From positions 732,468 through 796,467 of the forward strand of contig JADKIA010000003.1 of assembly GCA_016721465.1 (NCBI GenBank): a stretch of DNA of 64,000 bases, given 5' to 3'. Source of the stretch: Ideonella sp. Lineage in GTDB: Bacteria; Pseudomonadota; Gammaproteobacteria; Burkholderiales; Burkholderiaceae_C. The notes under the pieces were generated by a model. It was given only the letters and a program-made list of their open reading frames with translations, ran no database searches and was not told the DNA's origin. The translations under genes were made by a program, and so were the position numbers. Below are positions 46,434 through 56,090 of this stretch, in pieces. The number at the start of each line of letters is the position of its first letter. The first letter of the stretch is position 1.

Positions 46434-46844
46434 ATGTACGGATTCACCACCACCCTCACCGACACCTCATTCGACCAAGGCCTCGCAAAGACCATTGCTG
46501 CCCTCAAGGCCGAAGGCTTCGGCGTGCTCAGCGACATCGACGTGCAGCACGCCATGAAGGAGAAACTGGGTGCGGACATGCCGCCCTACCGCATCCTGGG
46601 CGCCTGCAACCCACCACTGGCGCACCAGGCCCTGCAAGCCGTGCCCGACATCGGTCTGCTGCTGCCCTGCAACGTGATCGTGCGCGAGGAAGCCCCCGGC
46701 CGCGTCGTGGTCGGTTTTCTCGACCCGCAGATCATGGTGAACCTGGTCGGCAAGACCGAAGTCAAGGCCGTGGCCGATGCGGCCGAACAGCGGCTGCGCC
46801 GCGCTTGCGAAAGTCTCGGCGGCAGCGTGTCGCGGGCCACCTGA
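46434..46844 (+). CDS. DUF302 domain protein
   Basis: 136 residues. DUF302 proteins are small and cytoplasmic; several are encoded in arsenic and heavy-metal operons. The conserved pattern is visible: VLSDIDVQHAMKEKLG, then YRILGACNPPLAHQAL and GLLLPCNVIVRE with two Cys residues. The function is not established; metal or cofactor binding is a guess. It ends the arsenic island, convergent with the phosphorelay operon 34 bases away. Confidence 0.85.
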   Translation: MYGFTTTLTDTSFDQGLAKTIAALKAEGFGVLSDIDVQHAMKEKLGADMPPYRILGACNPPLAHQALQAVPDIGLLLPCNVIVREEAPGRVVVGFLDPQIMVNLVGKTEVKAVADAAEQRLRRACESLGGSVSRAT

Positions 46845-46878
46845 AACGCCGTAGACAGCCGGTGCTGCCCGGCGATCG

Positions 46879-47928
46879 TCAGGCGCTGGCCGCCGTTGGT
46901 GCCGGGCCGAGCGCATAGACCGCGGTGGCCTCGCGCTTGCCCTTGAACAGCACGGGGCCCATTGCGTCGGGTGCGAAGGCGGGGCCCAGCCCGTCGCGCG
47001 CCGCGCCATCCAGCAGGATGGACCGACCCATCACCTTGGTGTGCGCCTCCAGCCGCGCCGCCAGGTTCACGGTGTCGCCGATGCAGGTGTAGGTGGCCCG
47101 GTCCTGCGTGCCGGTGTAGCCGGCCACCATCTCGCCCGTGGCGATGCCGATGCCGATGGCGATCGGTGCCTTGCCCTCGGACGCCCGCTCGGCGTTGTAC
47201 AGCGCCATCAACTCCAGCATCTCCAGGCCCGCCCGCGCGGCGGCCTCGCTGTGTCCGGCCAGCGGCAGCGGTGCGCCGAAGATGGCCATCAGGCCGTCCC
47301 CGACCATCTGGTTGACCACCCCGCCAGCGCCCGTGATGGCCTCGAACATCAGCATGTAGTAGGTGTTGAGCAGCTCGATGGTTTCTTCCGGCGATTGCCG
47401 CTCCACCATGGCCGTGAAGCCACGGATGTCGCTGAACATCACCGTGCCGTGCACCCGCCTTCCGCCCAGCGCAAAGCCGCTTTGCTGCAGGTCCTGAGCC
47501 ACTTCGGCCGTGGCAAAGCGGCGCACCAGTTCCTTCTGCTGATCGCGCAGGCGTTTCTTCTCCAGGCAGGCCTGCAGGCGAGCCTTCAGCAGCACGGCAT
47601 TCAGCGGCTTGGGCAGGTAGTCCTCGGCCCCCAGCTCGATGCAGCGCACGACATTGGCGATGCCCTCGACCGAACTGGTGACGATGACCGGCAGGTCTCG
47701 CAGCGCGCGGTCGGCCTTCAACTGGGCCAGCACCTCGAAGCCGTCGAGTTCGGGCATCTCGATGTCCAGCAACAGCAGGTCGAAGTTGTCGCGGCGAAGC
47801 ATCTCCAGGGCCATGCGGCCGTTCTCGGCCAGCGCCACGCGGTGGCCTTGCTGCTCCAGGCTGCGCGACAGCAGCAGGCGGTTGACCTTGTTGTCATCGG
47901 CCACCAGCAGGCGCGCCGATTCAGCCAC
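46879..47928 (-). CDS. Receiver-domain class III adenylate/guanylate cyclase (phosphorelay output)
   Basis: 349 residues from GTG 47928. An N-terminal receiver (1-125, LLVADDNKVN, DIEMPELDG) is joined to a class III nucleotide cyclase domain (about 160-345). Metal-binding aspartates lie in MFSDIRGFT and VGDGLMAIFG, and IGIGIATGEMVAGYTG is typical. It makes cAMP or cGMP; by eye adenylate cyclase is more likely. The start overlaps the end of the Hpt gene by eight bases. It is the output of the kinase/Hpt relay. Confidence 0.87.
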   Translation of the reverse strand: MAESARLLVADDNKVNRLLLSRSLEQQGHRVALAENGRMALEMLRRDNFDLLLLDIEMPELDGFEVLAQLKADRALRDLPVIVTSSVEGIANVVRCIELGAEDYLPKPLNAVLLKARLQACLEKKRLRDQQKELVRRFATAEVAQDLQQSGFALGGRRVHGTVMFSDIRGFTAMVERQSPEETIELLNTYYMLMFEAITGAGGVVNQMVGDGLMAIFGAPLPLAGHSEAAARAGLEMLELMALYNAERASEGKAPIAIGIGIATGEMVAGYTGTQDRATYTCIGDTVNLAARLEAHTKVMGRSILLDGAARDGLGPAFAPDAMGPVLFKGKREATAVYALGPAPTAASA

Positions 47929-48262
47929 GGGCCAGCTCCTGCAGCGCGGCCACGGCACGCTGGAAGGCCGAGTCCAAGGCATCGATGGCCTCCAGGTCCC
48001 GCGCTGGGTCGGGCGCCAGGCCACCGAGTTCCAGCGCGCGCGCCAGCTCGGTCACTTCATTGGCGCCGAAGGTGGCGCCGTTGCTCTTGAGCGAATGCGC
48101 CGCACGCCGGAACACGTCGGCGTCGCCCGTCTGGCGGGCGCTGCGCAGATCGGCCAGCATCAGTGGCGCTTCTTCGAGGAAGGTGTCCACCAACTCGGCC
48201 ACGAAGTCGGGCCCCGCAGTCTCGCGCAGTTCTTCAAAGGTGGTCTTGTCGATCAGGTCCAC
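47921..48262 (-). CDS. Histidine phosphotransfer (Hpt) protein
   Basis: 113 residues, a four-helix Hpt with the phospho-accepting His in RAAHSLKSNGATFGA. It lies between the hybrid kinase gene (start of Hpt one base after the kinase stop) and the receiver-cyclase gene. It passes phosphate from the kinase receivers to the cyclase receiver. The tight spacing shows one operon. Confidence 0.9.
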   Translation of the reverse strand: MDLIDKTTFEELRETAGPDFVAELVDTFLEEAPLMLADLRSARQTGDADVFRRAAHSLKSNGATFGANEVTELARALELGGLAPDPARDLEAIDALDSAFQRAVAALQELARG

Positions 48263-48263
48263 G

Positions 48264-51200
48264 TCAGATGGCTCCTCGCGGCGTTGCGCCCATCAGCGCG
48301 TCGATCAGTTGATGCACGCGGATGGGCTTGGTGATGTAGTCGTCCATGCCGGCGGCGAGGCATTCCTCGCGGTCGCCCTGCATGGCGTTGGCGGTCATCG
48401 CCACGATGCGCGGTCGCTCGTGGGCATCGTACTTGGCGCTGATCCGCCGCGAGGCTTCGAGCCCATCCATCTCCGGCATCTGCACATCCATCAGCACCAC
48501 GTCGTAGGTCTGGCGGGCCACGCACTCAATGGCCTCGATGCCGTTGCTGGCCACGTCGGCGCGGTAGCCCATCTGCTGCAGCAGCCGCAGGGCCAGCTTC
48601 TGGTTGACCACGTTGTCCTCGGCCAGCAGGATGCGCAGCGGGTGGCGCTGCGCCATGCCCGCATCGATGCGCGCCTTGGCCGGGGCGTCGGCCGGTCGGG
48701 GCGCTGCGTCGTGGGCGAGCAGGCCCACCAGCACGTCGAACAGCTGGCTTTGCCGCAGCGGCTTGGGCAGCGTGGCGGCGAAGGTGCCGTCGCCGCCGTC
48801 CTTGCGGCCCAGTGAGGTGAACAGCACCAACGGCAAGCTGTGGCCCGCCTCGCGAATCCTGGCGGCCAGCGTGGTGCCGTCCATCCCGGGCATGTGCATG
48901 TCCACGATCGCCAGGTCGAAGGGCTGCGTGGACGCCTGGCTCGTCAGCATGGCCAGCGCCTGCTCGGGGAACTCGGTGTCCTGCACCACCATGCCCCACT
49001 TGGCCGATTGCAGCGCCAGGATGCGCCGGTTGGTGGCGTTGTCGTCCACCACCAGGATGCGTTTGCCCTTGAGCGCCGGTTGCTCGCCGATGAAATCGCG
49101 CCGCGTGCCGGTGGGCAGCTCGGCGGCCTTGCAGGCGATGGTGAAGTGAAAACTGCTGCCATGCCCGAGGCCTGCGCTCTCGGCCCACATGGTGCCGCCC
49201 ATCAACTCGGCCAGCAGCTTGCTGATGGCCAGCCCCAGGCCCGTGCCGCCGTACTTGCGCGTGGTGGTGCTGTCGGCCTGGCTGAACTTCTGGAACAGGC
49301 GCGACAGGCCGGTCTCGCTCAGGCCGATGCCCGTGTCGCGCACGGTGAAGTGCAGCCGGCTGCCCTCGCTGGTCTTCTCGTCTCCCTCGAGCCGCACCGT
49401 CAGCACGACTTCGCCGGCTTCAGTGAACTTCACCGAGTTGCTCAGCAGGTTGAGCAGCACCTGGCGCAACCGCGTCACGTCGCCGCTGATGGCGGGCGGC
49501 ACCTCGCCTTCACCGTTGCTCTCGAAAACGTAGGCGATGTCCAGGTGCTTCTCGGCCGCGCGGCCACCGATCAGGTCCATGGCGGACTCGACGCACTCGC
49601 GCAGGTCGAAGGGCTGCGCCTCGATGTCCATGCGCCCGGCCTCGATCTTGGAGAAATCGAGGATGTCGTTGATGATGGTCAGCAGCGAATCCCCAGAGTC
49701 GCGGATGGTCGATGCGAAGTCGCGCTGCTCGTCGGTCAGCGGCGTGTCCAGCAGCAGCCCGCTCATGCCGATCACCGCGTTCATCGGCGTGCGGATCTCG
49801 TGGCTCATCGTGGCCAGGAAGGCGCTCTTGGCCTCGTTGGCGGATTCGGCGGCGGCGCGTGCCTGCTGAACCTGATTGAACAGCTGGGCGTTTTGAATGG
49901 CGACCACCGCCTGATCGGCAAAGCTGGCAAGCAGCGCCTGCTCCTTGGGTGTGAATCCGCCCAAGCGCGGCCGTTGTACAAAAATGGAGCCAATGCCGCG
50001 CGTGCCTTGCATCAGCGGGGCCATCATCTGCGAGTAGTTGATGTCCGCTCGCAGCGCCGGGTCCCGCACGCCGCGCGGAACATCGGGGCCGTGCAGCACG
50101 TCCGGGTAGCTGCACACCCGCCCGCTGGCGATCGCCACGGCCGTGCCGGTACCCTCCAGTGGTATCGGGAACGCCTTGCTCGCCTGCACCTGCTGGTGAT
50201 CGATCTGCGCCTGCGTCAAGCCCGGCGCACCTGGCGCAGCGGCCACGCCGCGCATTGCCGCAAGATGCAACAGGCCATCGTCTCCGACCAGCAGAACGCC
50301 CATGCCCTGCACATCGAACAGGTGGCCACAGCTTTCAAGGATCTTGTCCAGCACGGGCTGCGCGTCGGCCAAGGAATGGCTGATCACCTGCAAGACCTCG
50401 GCCGAGGCCCGCTGCTGGTCCAGTGCCTCCTTGGTCTCGTTGAACAGGCGCACGTTCTGGATCGCAATCACCGCTTGGTCGGCGAAGGTCTGCAGCAGCG
50501 CCAGCTCCTTGTCGCTGAAGGCACCGCGCGAACGCGCCACGCCAACCACGCCGATGCTGCGGTCCTCCCAGACCATGGGTGCGAACGCCACCGAGTGATA
50601 GCCGGCGATCTTGCCCATGCGGCGCAGGATCGGCGGCGTGTCCGGGTTGTTGATCACGTCGGCGTAGTGCGCCACGCGCCGGTCGATGATCGCGCGGCCG
50701 GGCGCCGAGCCGATCACCGGCGCAGGAAACGTGGCCATGATGGTCTCGCGGGCGTTGCCGACATAGGCCGCGACCTGCAGCAGGCCTTGCTCGTCCACCA
50801 GCAGCACATCCAGCTCATCGCCGCCAAACAGGTGCTTGCAGCTGTCGAGGATCTTGTCGAATACCGGCTGGGTGTCGTCCACCGATCGGCTGATGACGCG
50901 CAGGATGTCGGCCGTGGCCTTCTGCTGTTCGAGTGCTTCAGACGTTTCGTTGAACAGCCGTGCGTTCTGGATCGCGATCACCGCCTGGTCGGCAAAGGTC
51001 TTGAGCAGCGCGTGTTCCGGCAAGCTGAAACCCTGGGTGGCGCTGTGCGCATCGGCAACGTCGCGCAGAACCGCGATGGAGCCGATGCCTCGGCCATGCC
51101 AAAGCAAAGGGACATTGATCTGCGCGTAGGCGAAGCCCAGGGTGCTGCTGAGCTGATGGGCGACACCGCGCACACCCTCAGGCACACCGGTGTCGTTCAA

Positions 51201-53687
51201 GGGGTCACGCATGTCGACGACATCGCCCTTCGCCACGCACAGGCCGGTTGCGGTCTCGCGCCAAGGCCTCGGATAGAACGTCCTGATCGCCGACTCAACC
51301 GCGGCCACGGCCTCAACACCCGCCTTGGCCCTGCCCCTTGCGGTCCAGCGGCTGCTCTGCAGCACCAGCATGTCCGCCTCGTTGATCAGGAAGAGATTGC
51401 TCGATGCGCAAGGAAGCAGCCGCTCGCAGCACTCCAGGATCTTGTCGAACACCGGCGCGGCGTCGGCCACCGAACTGCTGATGACCTGCAGCACCTCGGC
51501 CGTGGCGGTCTGACGTTCCAACGCCTCCTTGGTCTCGTTGAACAGTCGCACGTTCTCGATGGCAATCACGGCCTGGTCGGCGAAGGACTGAGCCAGTGCG
51601 ATGTCGGCTTCGCTGAAGGGCACGGGCTGGTCGCGCTGGAAGATCAGCACGCCCAGCGCCTCTTGATCGGTGCCGCGAAGCAAGGGCAGCATCAGCGAGG
51701 CGCGGCAGCCGGTCTGGCGCTGCACGGCCAGTTCGTGCTCGGACAGTTCGAGCGCCGACCAGTCCGGGATGTGCAGCGGCGCGCGGGAGATCAGCACGCG
51801 CGACGGGAAGTTGTGCGTCACGTCGAGCGGGACTGTTCCGAAGCGGCCCGGTGACAGGCCGTCGGCCTTGGCACTGCGCATCGCCACCAGCACCTCACCC
51901 TCGCGCCGCAGGAAGGCCGTGCGGTGGCAACCCAGCAGCTGCCGCGCCGTGCTGACGATGACATCGACCACCGGCATCACGTCGTTGGGCGACTGGCTGA
52001 TGACACGCAGGATGTCGGCACTGGCGGTCTGGCGCTGCAGTGCGGCCTGGGTCTGGTCGAACAGGCGCGCGCTTTGCAGCGCCAGTCCCAAGGCGGTGCT
52101 GACCGTCTCCAGCAGACGAAGGTCGCCTTCGCTGAAGGCGTGCTCGCGTTCGAAGTTGTCCACGTTGACGAGTGCGATGACCCGCCCCGCGGCGACGACC
52201 GGCGCTCGCATGAAGGACATCGGCAGCGCGGTACCCGGCACGGGTCTGCCGCTCATCTCGGCGCGCGTGTTGACCGCGACGGCGCGACGTTCCCGCAGCA
52301 CGCGGCCGTTCACGCCATCGGGCTTCAAGGGATGGGGAGCGACACGCGTCAAGCGCACGCCGCGCTCGTAGAAGTAGGCCGGCGTGAGGACCATCGCTTC
52401 TTCGTCCACCCAGACGATCACCAGGTCATCGGAGTGAAACACCTCGCGCAGCTTGTCGCCCACCAGGTCGACGACCGCGTCGATGTCCAGCTGTGCCACC
52501 AGCCCTTGCTGGATGCTGTTGATCACAGCGAGCTCGGCGTTGCGCGCCTTTGTCTCCTTCAGCAGACGCTGCGTCTCCGCAAACAGGCGCGCGTTCTCGA
52601 GCGCCGTGCCCAGGCTCGAGACCACGGTCTGCAGCAGGCGCACTGCCGATTCGTCGAACGCGTCTTCGCGCTCGAAGCTTTCGATGCCAACCTGCCCGAT
52701 GTAGCGTTCGCTCACCATGATCGGCACGTAGACGCCGCTGCTGGGCATGTCGGTGCCGGGCATCACGCCCATTTGGTAGGCCGCGAAGTCGGCGGCATTG
52801 CGGCCGATGACGGTGCGGCCGGCGCGCACCTCGCGGTACCAGACGCGGTCGTCGCGCGGCACGAACGAGGCCTGGGTCTGGCGCACGCCGTGCTCGACGG
52901 TGTAGGCCATGTGCATGGTCTTGCCGTCGGCATCAAGCAGGCCGATGTAGAGGTCCCGGCTCGCGAACACCTCGCGCAGCTTGTCGCCGACCAGGTCGAC
53001 GATGGCCTGGAATTCGAGCTCCGCGGCCATGGCGCGCTGGATGGCGTTGATGACGGCCAGCTCGCCGGCGCGCTGCTCGGCAGCCAGCGTTCGCTCGGCC
53101 ACGCGCTGCTCCAGCCCTTCCATGGTGCGCAGCCTGGCCAGTGCCACGGCGGCCTGCGCGGCCAGAGTGTCCAGCAAGTGGCGGTCCGTGTCATGGAAGC
53201 GGCCGAACAGGCCGTCCAGGTCGGCGTAGACAAAGCCCAGACACTGCTGCTGCGCGAGCAAGGGCGCGACCAGGCAGCTGCGCTGGTCGATCGCGGCGGC
53301 GCCCTCGGGGCCGTGGTGCAGGCTCGGGGATCGCGTTCGGCGCGCTTCGTCCAGCCAGGGGGTGATGGCGGCCAGCAGGTCGGTGCCGGCTTCACCGCGG
53401 GGCAGTTGGGTGCCGGCGATCGTCGCGCCCTGGGGCGACTCCAGCACCAGCAGCGCGCGCTGTGCGCCGAGCAGATGGGCCAGCTGTTCGAGGATCAGGT
53501 CGTGCAGCGCGGCCGAGGTCGCGGGCTCGTTCAGGCGCAGGCCGGATTCCACCAGGCGCGCCGCGCTGTCTTCCGGCCGCGGGCGGCCTTGCAGGTGGGC
53601 GCTGTACTCCGCCTTGGGCCGGCCCCGGGGGTGAGCGTGATTCATCTCGACCGTGTGGAAACCGGGTTTGGAGCGGCGTCTCGTCAT
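48264..53687 (-). CDS. Seven-GAF hybrid histidine kinase with two receivers
   Basis: 1807-residue cytoplasmic sensor with no membrane helix seen. Seven GAF-type domains occupy about residues 45-1265, joined by repeated linkers (NETKEALERQTATAEVLQVIS-like). A HisKA domain follows (His in ATMSHEIRTPMN near 1294), then HATPase (NLLSNSVKFT, GTGLGLAISK), a first receiver (RILVVDDNATN, about 1546) and a second (RILLAEDNVVNQ, about 1686). The start is the first ATG at 53687; MNHAHP at 53645 is an alternative. GAF domains probably sense small ligands or redox/cofactors, unknown here. Confidence 0.88.
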   Translation of the reverse strand: MTRRRSKPGFHTVEMNHAHPRGRPKAEYSAHLQGRPRPEDSAARLVESGLRLNEPATSAALHDLILEQLAHLLGAQRALLVLESPQGATIAGTQLPRGEAGTDLLAAITPWLDEARRTRSPSLHHGPEGAAAIDQRSCLVAPLLAQQQCLGFVYADLDGLFGRFHDTDRHLLDTLAAQAAVALARLRTMEGLEQRVAERTLAAEQRAGELAVINAIQRAMAAELEFQAIVDLVGDKLREVFASRDLYIGLLDADGKTMHMAYTVEHGVRQTQASFVPRDDRVWYREVRAGRTVIGRNAADFAAYQMGVMPGTDMPSSGVYVPIMVSERYIGQVGIESFEREDAFDESAVRLLQTVVSSLGTALENARLFAETQRLLKETKARNAELAVINSIQQGLVAQLDIDAVVDLVGDKLREVFHSDDLVIVWVDEEAMVLTPAYFYERGVRLTRVAPHPLKPDGVNGRVLRERRAVAVNTRAEMSGRPVPGTALPMSFMRAPVVAAGRVIALVNVDNFEREHAFSEGDLRLLETVSTALGLALQSARLFDQTQAALQRQTASADILRVISQSPNDVMPVVDVIVSTARQLLGCHRTAFLRREGEVLVAMRSAKADGLSPGRFGTVPLDVTHNFPSRVLISRAPLHIPDWSALELSEHELAVQRQTGCRASLMLPLLRGTDQEALGVLIFQRDQPVPFSEADIALAQSFADQAVIAIENVRLFNETKEALERQTATAEVLQVISSSVADAAPVFDKILECCERLLPCASSNLFLINEADMLVLQSSRWTARGRAKAGVEAVAAVESAIRTFYPRPWRETATGLCVAKGDVVDMRDPLNDTGVPEGVRGVAHQLSSTLGFAYAQINVPLLWHGRGIGSIAVLRDVADAHSATQGFSLPEHALLKTFADQAVIAIQNARLFNETSEALEQQKATADILRVISRSVDDTQPVFDKILDSCKHLFGGDELDVLLVDEQGLLQVAAYVGNARETIMATFPAPVIGSAPGRAIIDRRVAHYADVINNPDTPPILRRMGKIAGYHSVAFAPMVWEDRSIGVVGVARSRGAFSDKELALLQTFADQAVIAIQNVRLFNETKEALDQQRASAEVLQVISHSLADAQPVLDKILESCGHLFDVQGMGVLLVGDDGLLHLAAMRGVAAAPGAPGLTQAQIDHQQVQASKAFPIPLEGTGTAVAIASGRVCSYPDVLHGPDVPRGVRDPALRADINYSQMMAPLMQGTRGIGSIFVQRPRLGGFTPKEQALLASFADQAVVAIQNAQLFNQVQQARAAAESANEAKSAFLATMSHEIRTPMNAVIGMSGLLLDTPLTDEQRDFASTIRDSGDSLLTIINDILDFSKIEAGRMDIEAQPFDLRECVESAMDLIGGRAAEKHLDIAYVFESNGEGEVPPAISGDVTRLRQVLLNLLSNSVKFTEAGEVVLTVRLEGDEKTSEGSRLHFTVRDTGIGLSETGLSRLFQKFSQADSTTTRKYGGTGLGLAISKLLAELMGGTMWAESAGLGHGSSFHFTIACKAAELPTGTRRDFIGEQPALKGKRILVVDDNATNRRILALQSAKWGMVVQDTEFPEQALAMLTSQASTQPFDLAIVDMHMPGMDGTTLAARIREAGHSLPLVLFTSLGRKDGGDGTFAATLPKPLRQSQLFDVLVGLLAHDAAPRPADAPAKARIDAGMAQRHPLRILLAEDNVVNQKLALRLLQQMGYRADVASNGIEAIECVARQTYDVVLMDVQMPEMDGLEASRRISAKYDAHERPRIVAMTANAMQGDREECLAAGMDDYITKPIRVHQLIDALMGATPRGAI

Positions 53688-53841
53688 GCGGCGGAGTCTA
53701 GACGCGGAAGCGGCCGCTCGGCGTCGGCGAGCCTGCGTCTGCGTCGAGGTGGAGCTCTGCGTCTGACCCGATCAGTTGCTGCGGCCTGTATTGCGGGCCC
53801 GACCCGGCCGGATGGACGCCTGCCGATCCCCGCGCTGCAGG

Positions 53842-54493
53842 TCAACGCTTCGGGTCGGGCGGTGGCAGCTGTGCCATGTGGTCGGCCACGGCCTCCAGAT
53901 CGGCCTGGGCATAGGACTTCACCAGCTGCACCATCGCGGGGTTGGAATTGCCACGCAGACCGTCGCGGATGAGCACCAGCTCGCGCAGCAGATAGCGGTA
54001 ATGTTGAGCGGCCACCATCGGGTGGAAGGCCTCGGCCAGGCCTTCGCCGCGCGGCCCGTGGCAGCCGGCGCAGTCGCGCTCGAACAAGGTCTTGCCGCGC
54101 GCCAGCGCGGGTGCCCGGGCCCTTGCCGATGTTGCCGGCCAGGGGCAGCGCTTGCAGGTAGGTGGCGATGTCGGCCAGGGTTTGCGCGCTCATGGCTTCG
54201 CCGTCGACATAGGGCTTCATCGGCTCGTTCAGGCGCAGGCCAACGCGGATGTCGCTCACCTGCTTGATGATCACCGAGGCATGCTGGCCCGACAAACGCG
54301 GGATCGGGTCCGCCGAGCGGCCCGATGCGTCCTTGCGGTGGCAGCCGATGCAGGTCTCGAACGCAGCTTTGCCGCGCGCGGCGTCGCCCCGGAGCTCGAG
54401 CGCCGTCCGCAGGTCGTCGGTGGCCGCGCCGGCGAACGCCGGCAGGGCGGATCCAAGCAACAGGGCCAGGCGGGCTGCGAGGCTGCGGGGCAT
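53842..54493 (-). pseudogene. Frameshifted diheme cytochrome c (c4-like)
   Basis: The N-terminal part (from ATG 54493) has a signal peptide and a first heme site CIGCH. The frame breaks near 54106-54125 in the GC-rich run containing GGGCCCGGG, where the C-terminal part is read in another frame: LARGKTLFERDCAGCH, then to the stop at 53842. Rejoined it is about 217 residues with two CXXCH motifs, as in cytochrome c4. It is either an authentic frameshift or a sequencing error. Last in the arr-like operon, it is a plausible electron carrier. Confidence 0.75.
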
Positions 54494-54555
54494 CACACGG
54501 CCCCATCGGCCCTGCGTTGCTGTTGGGCGAAGCCTGGACACGGTGGCCTCCAGCA

Positions 54556-55191
54556 TCAGTGCCTCGCTGCGGCGTGCCCGATCTGGTGCACAAAGGCCTC
54601 GGTCATCCGGCCGAGTTCGCGATAGAACGGCGTTTCGGCGCCGGACTGCACGGCGGCCGCAAATGGCCCGATCCAGGCCCCAAGGTGCGCGGCGAGAAAC
54701 CGTACGCGCATGGCCTCGGCGGCCTCGGCCGCCACCGCGTCGCCCCTGAGCTCTGCCCGGTTTTGCGTGAAGCACAGCAGGTACAGGAATTCCAACTCCA
54801 CCGCAACATGGTCGGGCAGGTCGGAAAACCCGGCGTCGATCTCGAAGCCGCCTTCTTCATAGCACTGCAGCAGCGCGGCCATCGGGTCGTCCTCTGGCGC
54901 GGACGGCTGGCCCAGCCAACGTGAACCGTAGGGTGCGGCCAGGGCCTGGGCCGGGCCGATGAACAGGCGGCTGTAGTCGACCAGCAGGCTTTGCAGGTCT
55001 TGTGCGGCAAAGCCTTCGCTCAACTGCCGCGCTTGCGCGGCGAGCACCGGATCCAGCCGATCGGCGGCGGCAATGATCGAATCAAACAGGCGCTCTTCTT
55101 CAAATTCGGCAGCCGGCTCGTAGTAGCAGGCCGACAAGAAACGGCAGAGATCCGAGCGTGCTTCGGCTTGGTCGGGGGTGAGTTCCATCAT
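54556..55191 (-). CDS. TorD/DmsD-family chaperone for a molybdoenzyme
   Basis: 211 residues (or 210 from the second of two adjacent ATGs at 55188). It is all-helical, with the family segment VDYSRLFIGPAQALAAPYGS. Such chaperones bind the Tat signal and insert the molybdenum cofactor into the catalytic subunit. It follows the ferredoxin-like subunit gene by 62 bases, and its client is surely the ArrA-like enzyme upstream. Confidence 0.88.
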   Translation of the reverse strand: MMELTPDQAEARSDLCRFLSACYYEPAAEFEEERLFDSIIAAADRLDPVLAAQARQLSEGFAAQDLQSLLVDYSRLFIGPAQALAAPYGSRWLGQPSAPEDDPMAALLQCYEEGGFEIDAGFSDLPDHVAVELEFLYLLCFTQNRAELRGDAVAAEAAEAMRVRFLAAHLGAWIGPFAAAVQSGAETPFYRELGRMTEAFVHQIGHAAARH

Positions 55192-55253
55192 CGATTGGCC
55201 TGCATCGAAAAGGGCCGGCAAGCCGGCCCTGACTGTGGCGTGCCCTTGGCCCT

Positions 55254-56057
55254 TCAGGCCCGGGGGCTGTACTTGCCAATGTAGTGCACGTTGGGCTTGG
55301 TGCCCGCCTCTTCCTTCAGCCGGAAGGACTTCTCCTTCTTCAGGATCTGCGCGATCTGGCTGTTCGGGTCTTCCTGATCGCCAAAGATCCGTGCTTGCGC
55401 AGGGCAGGCGTCCACACAGGCCGGCTGCAGGCCGTTCTGCACGCGGTGGTAGCAGAACGTGCACTTCTCGATCACGTCGTCGCCGCGCACGGGCTGCAGA
55501 TCGCCGCCCTTCCATTGATTGGCCATGGGCGGCAAGGCGCCGGCCAGGGCCGCCACTTCGGCACCGGAAGCGGTACAGCCGGGGATGGCCGAGGTCTTGT
55601 CGGCCCAGCGCGGCTGCGGGTTCTCGTCCATCGCATTCAGGCTGATCACGCTGTAGCTGCGGCCCTCGAGGCTCGAGTCGTCGAGCTTCTCGTGGCTGTA
55701 GGGGCACTTCTTCTGGCAATCACCGCAACCCACGCACAACGCGGGGTCGTGCAGGGTGATGCCTTCGGGTGTCTTGTACAGCGCCTTGTAGGGCTTGCCT
55801 TCGCCGGCCTTCTTGGGGTTGCCGGGGCAGACCTTGATGCAGGGCGCGTCCGAGCAGTGGTTGCACAGCACCGGGATCACCGAGTGGGTGGTGTTGGGAA
55901 ACGTCCCGTTGCTCTGCATCAGGAAATCGGCCCAGTTGAAGCTCTGGCCGCTTTCGCGATCACGGTCGCGGGTGTTGTTCTCGGCCTTGCAGGCGAATGC
56001 ACAAGCGCCGCAACCGTTGCACCGCGAGAGGTCAATGACCATTCCAACTCTTGCCAT
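55254..56057 (-). CDS. Four-cluster Fe-S electron-transfer subunit (ArrB/PsrB/DmsB-like)
   Basis: 267 residues. Four [4Fe-4S] cysteine clusters are visible: CNGCGACAFAC, CNHCSDAPCIKVCP, CVGCGDCQKKCP and CTFC followed by a distant ACVDACP. It moves electrons to or from the ArrA-like subunit. No membrane-anchor (NrfD/PsrC) gene is found nearby, as in Shewanella ArrAB, so an unlinked or CbcL-like donor is needed. The start at 56057 is 33 bases after the catalytic gene. Confidence 0.9.
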   Translation of the reverse strand: MARVGMVIDLSRCNGCGACAFACKAENNTRDRDRESGQSFNWADFLMQSNGTFPNTTHSVIPVLCNHCSDAPCIKVCPGNPKKAGEGKPYKALYKTPEGITLHDPALCVGCGDCQKKCPYSHEKLDDSSLEGRSYSVISLNAMDENPQPRWADKTSAIPGCTASGAEVAALAGALPPMANQWKGGDLQPVRGDDVIEKCTFCYHRVQNGLQPACVDACPAQARIFGDQEDPNSQIAQILKKEKSFRLKEEAGTKPNVHYIGKYSPRA

Positions 56058-56090
56058 GATGTTCTAGCTCCTTTGGCTCGTGGTGGGCGC

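Noticed and set aside
48840..51854. A 1,000-residue open frame on the plus strand opposite the hybrid kinase
   Set aside because: It is low-complexity, with no recognisable domain, and lies inside strongly conserved GAF/HisKA coding sequence.
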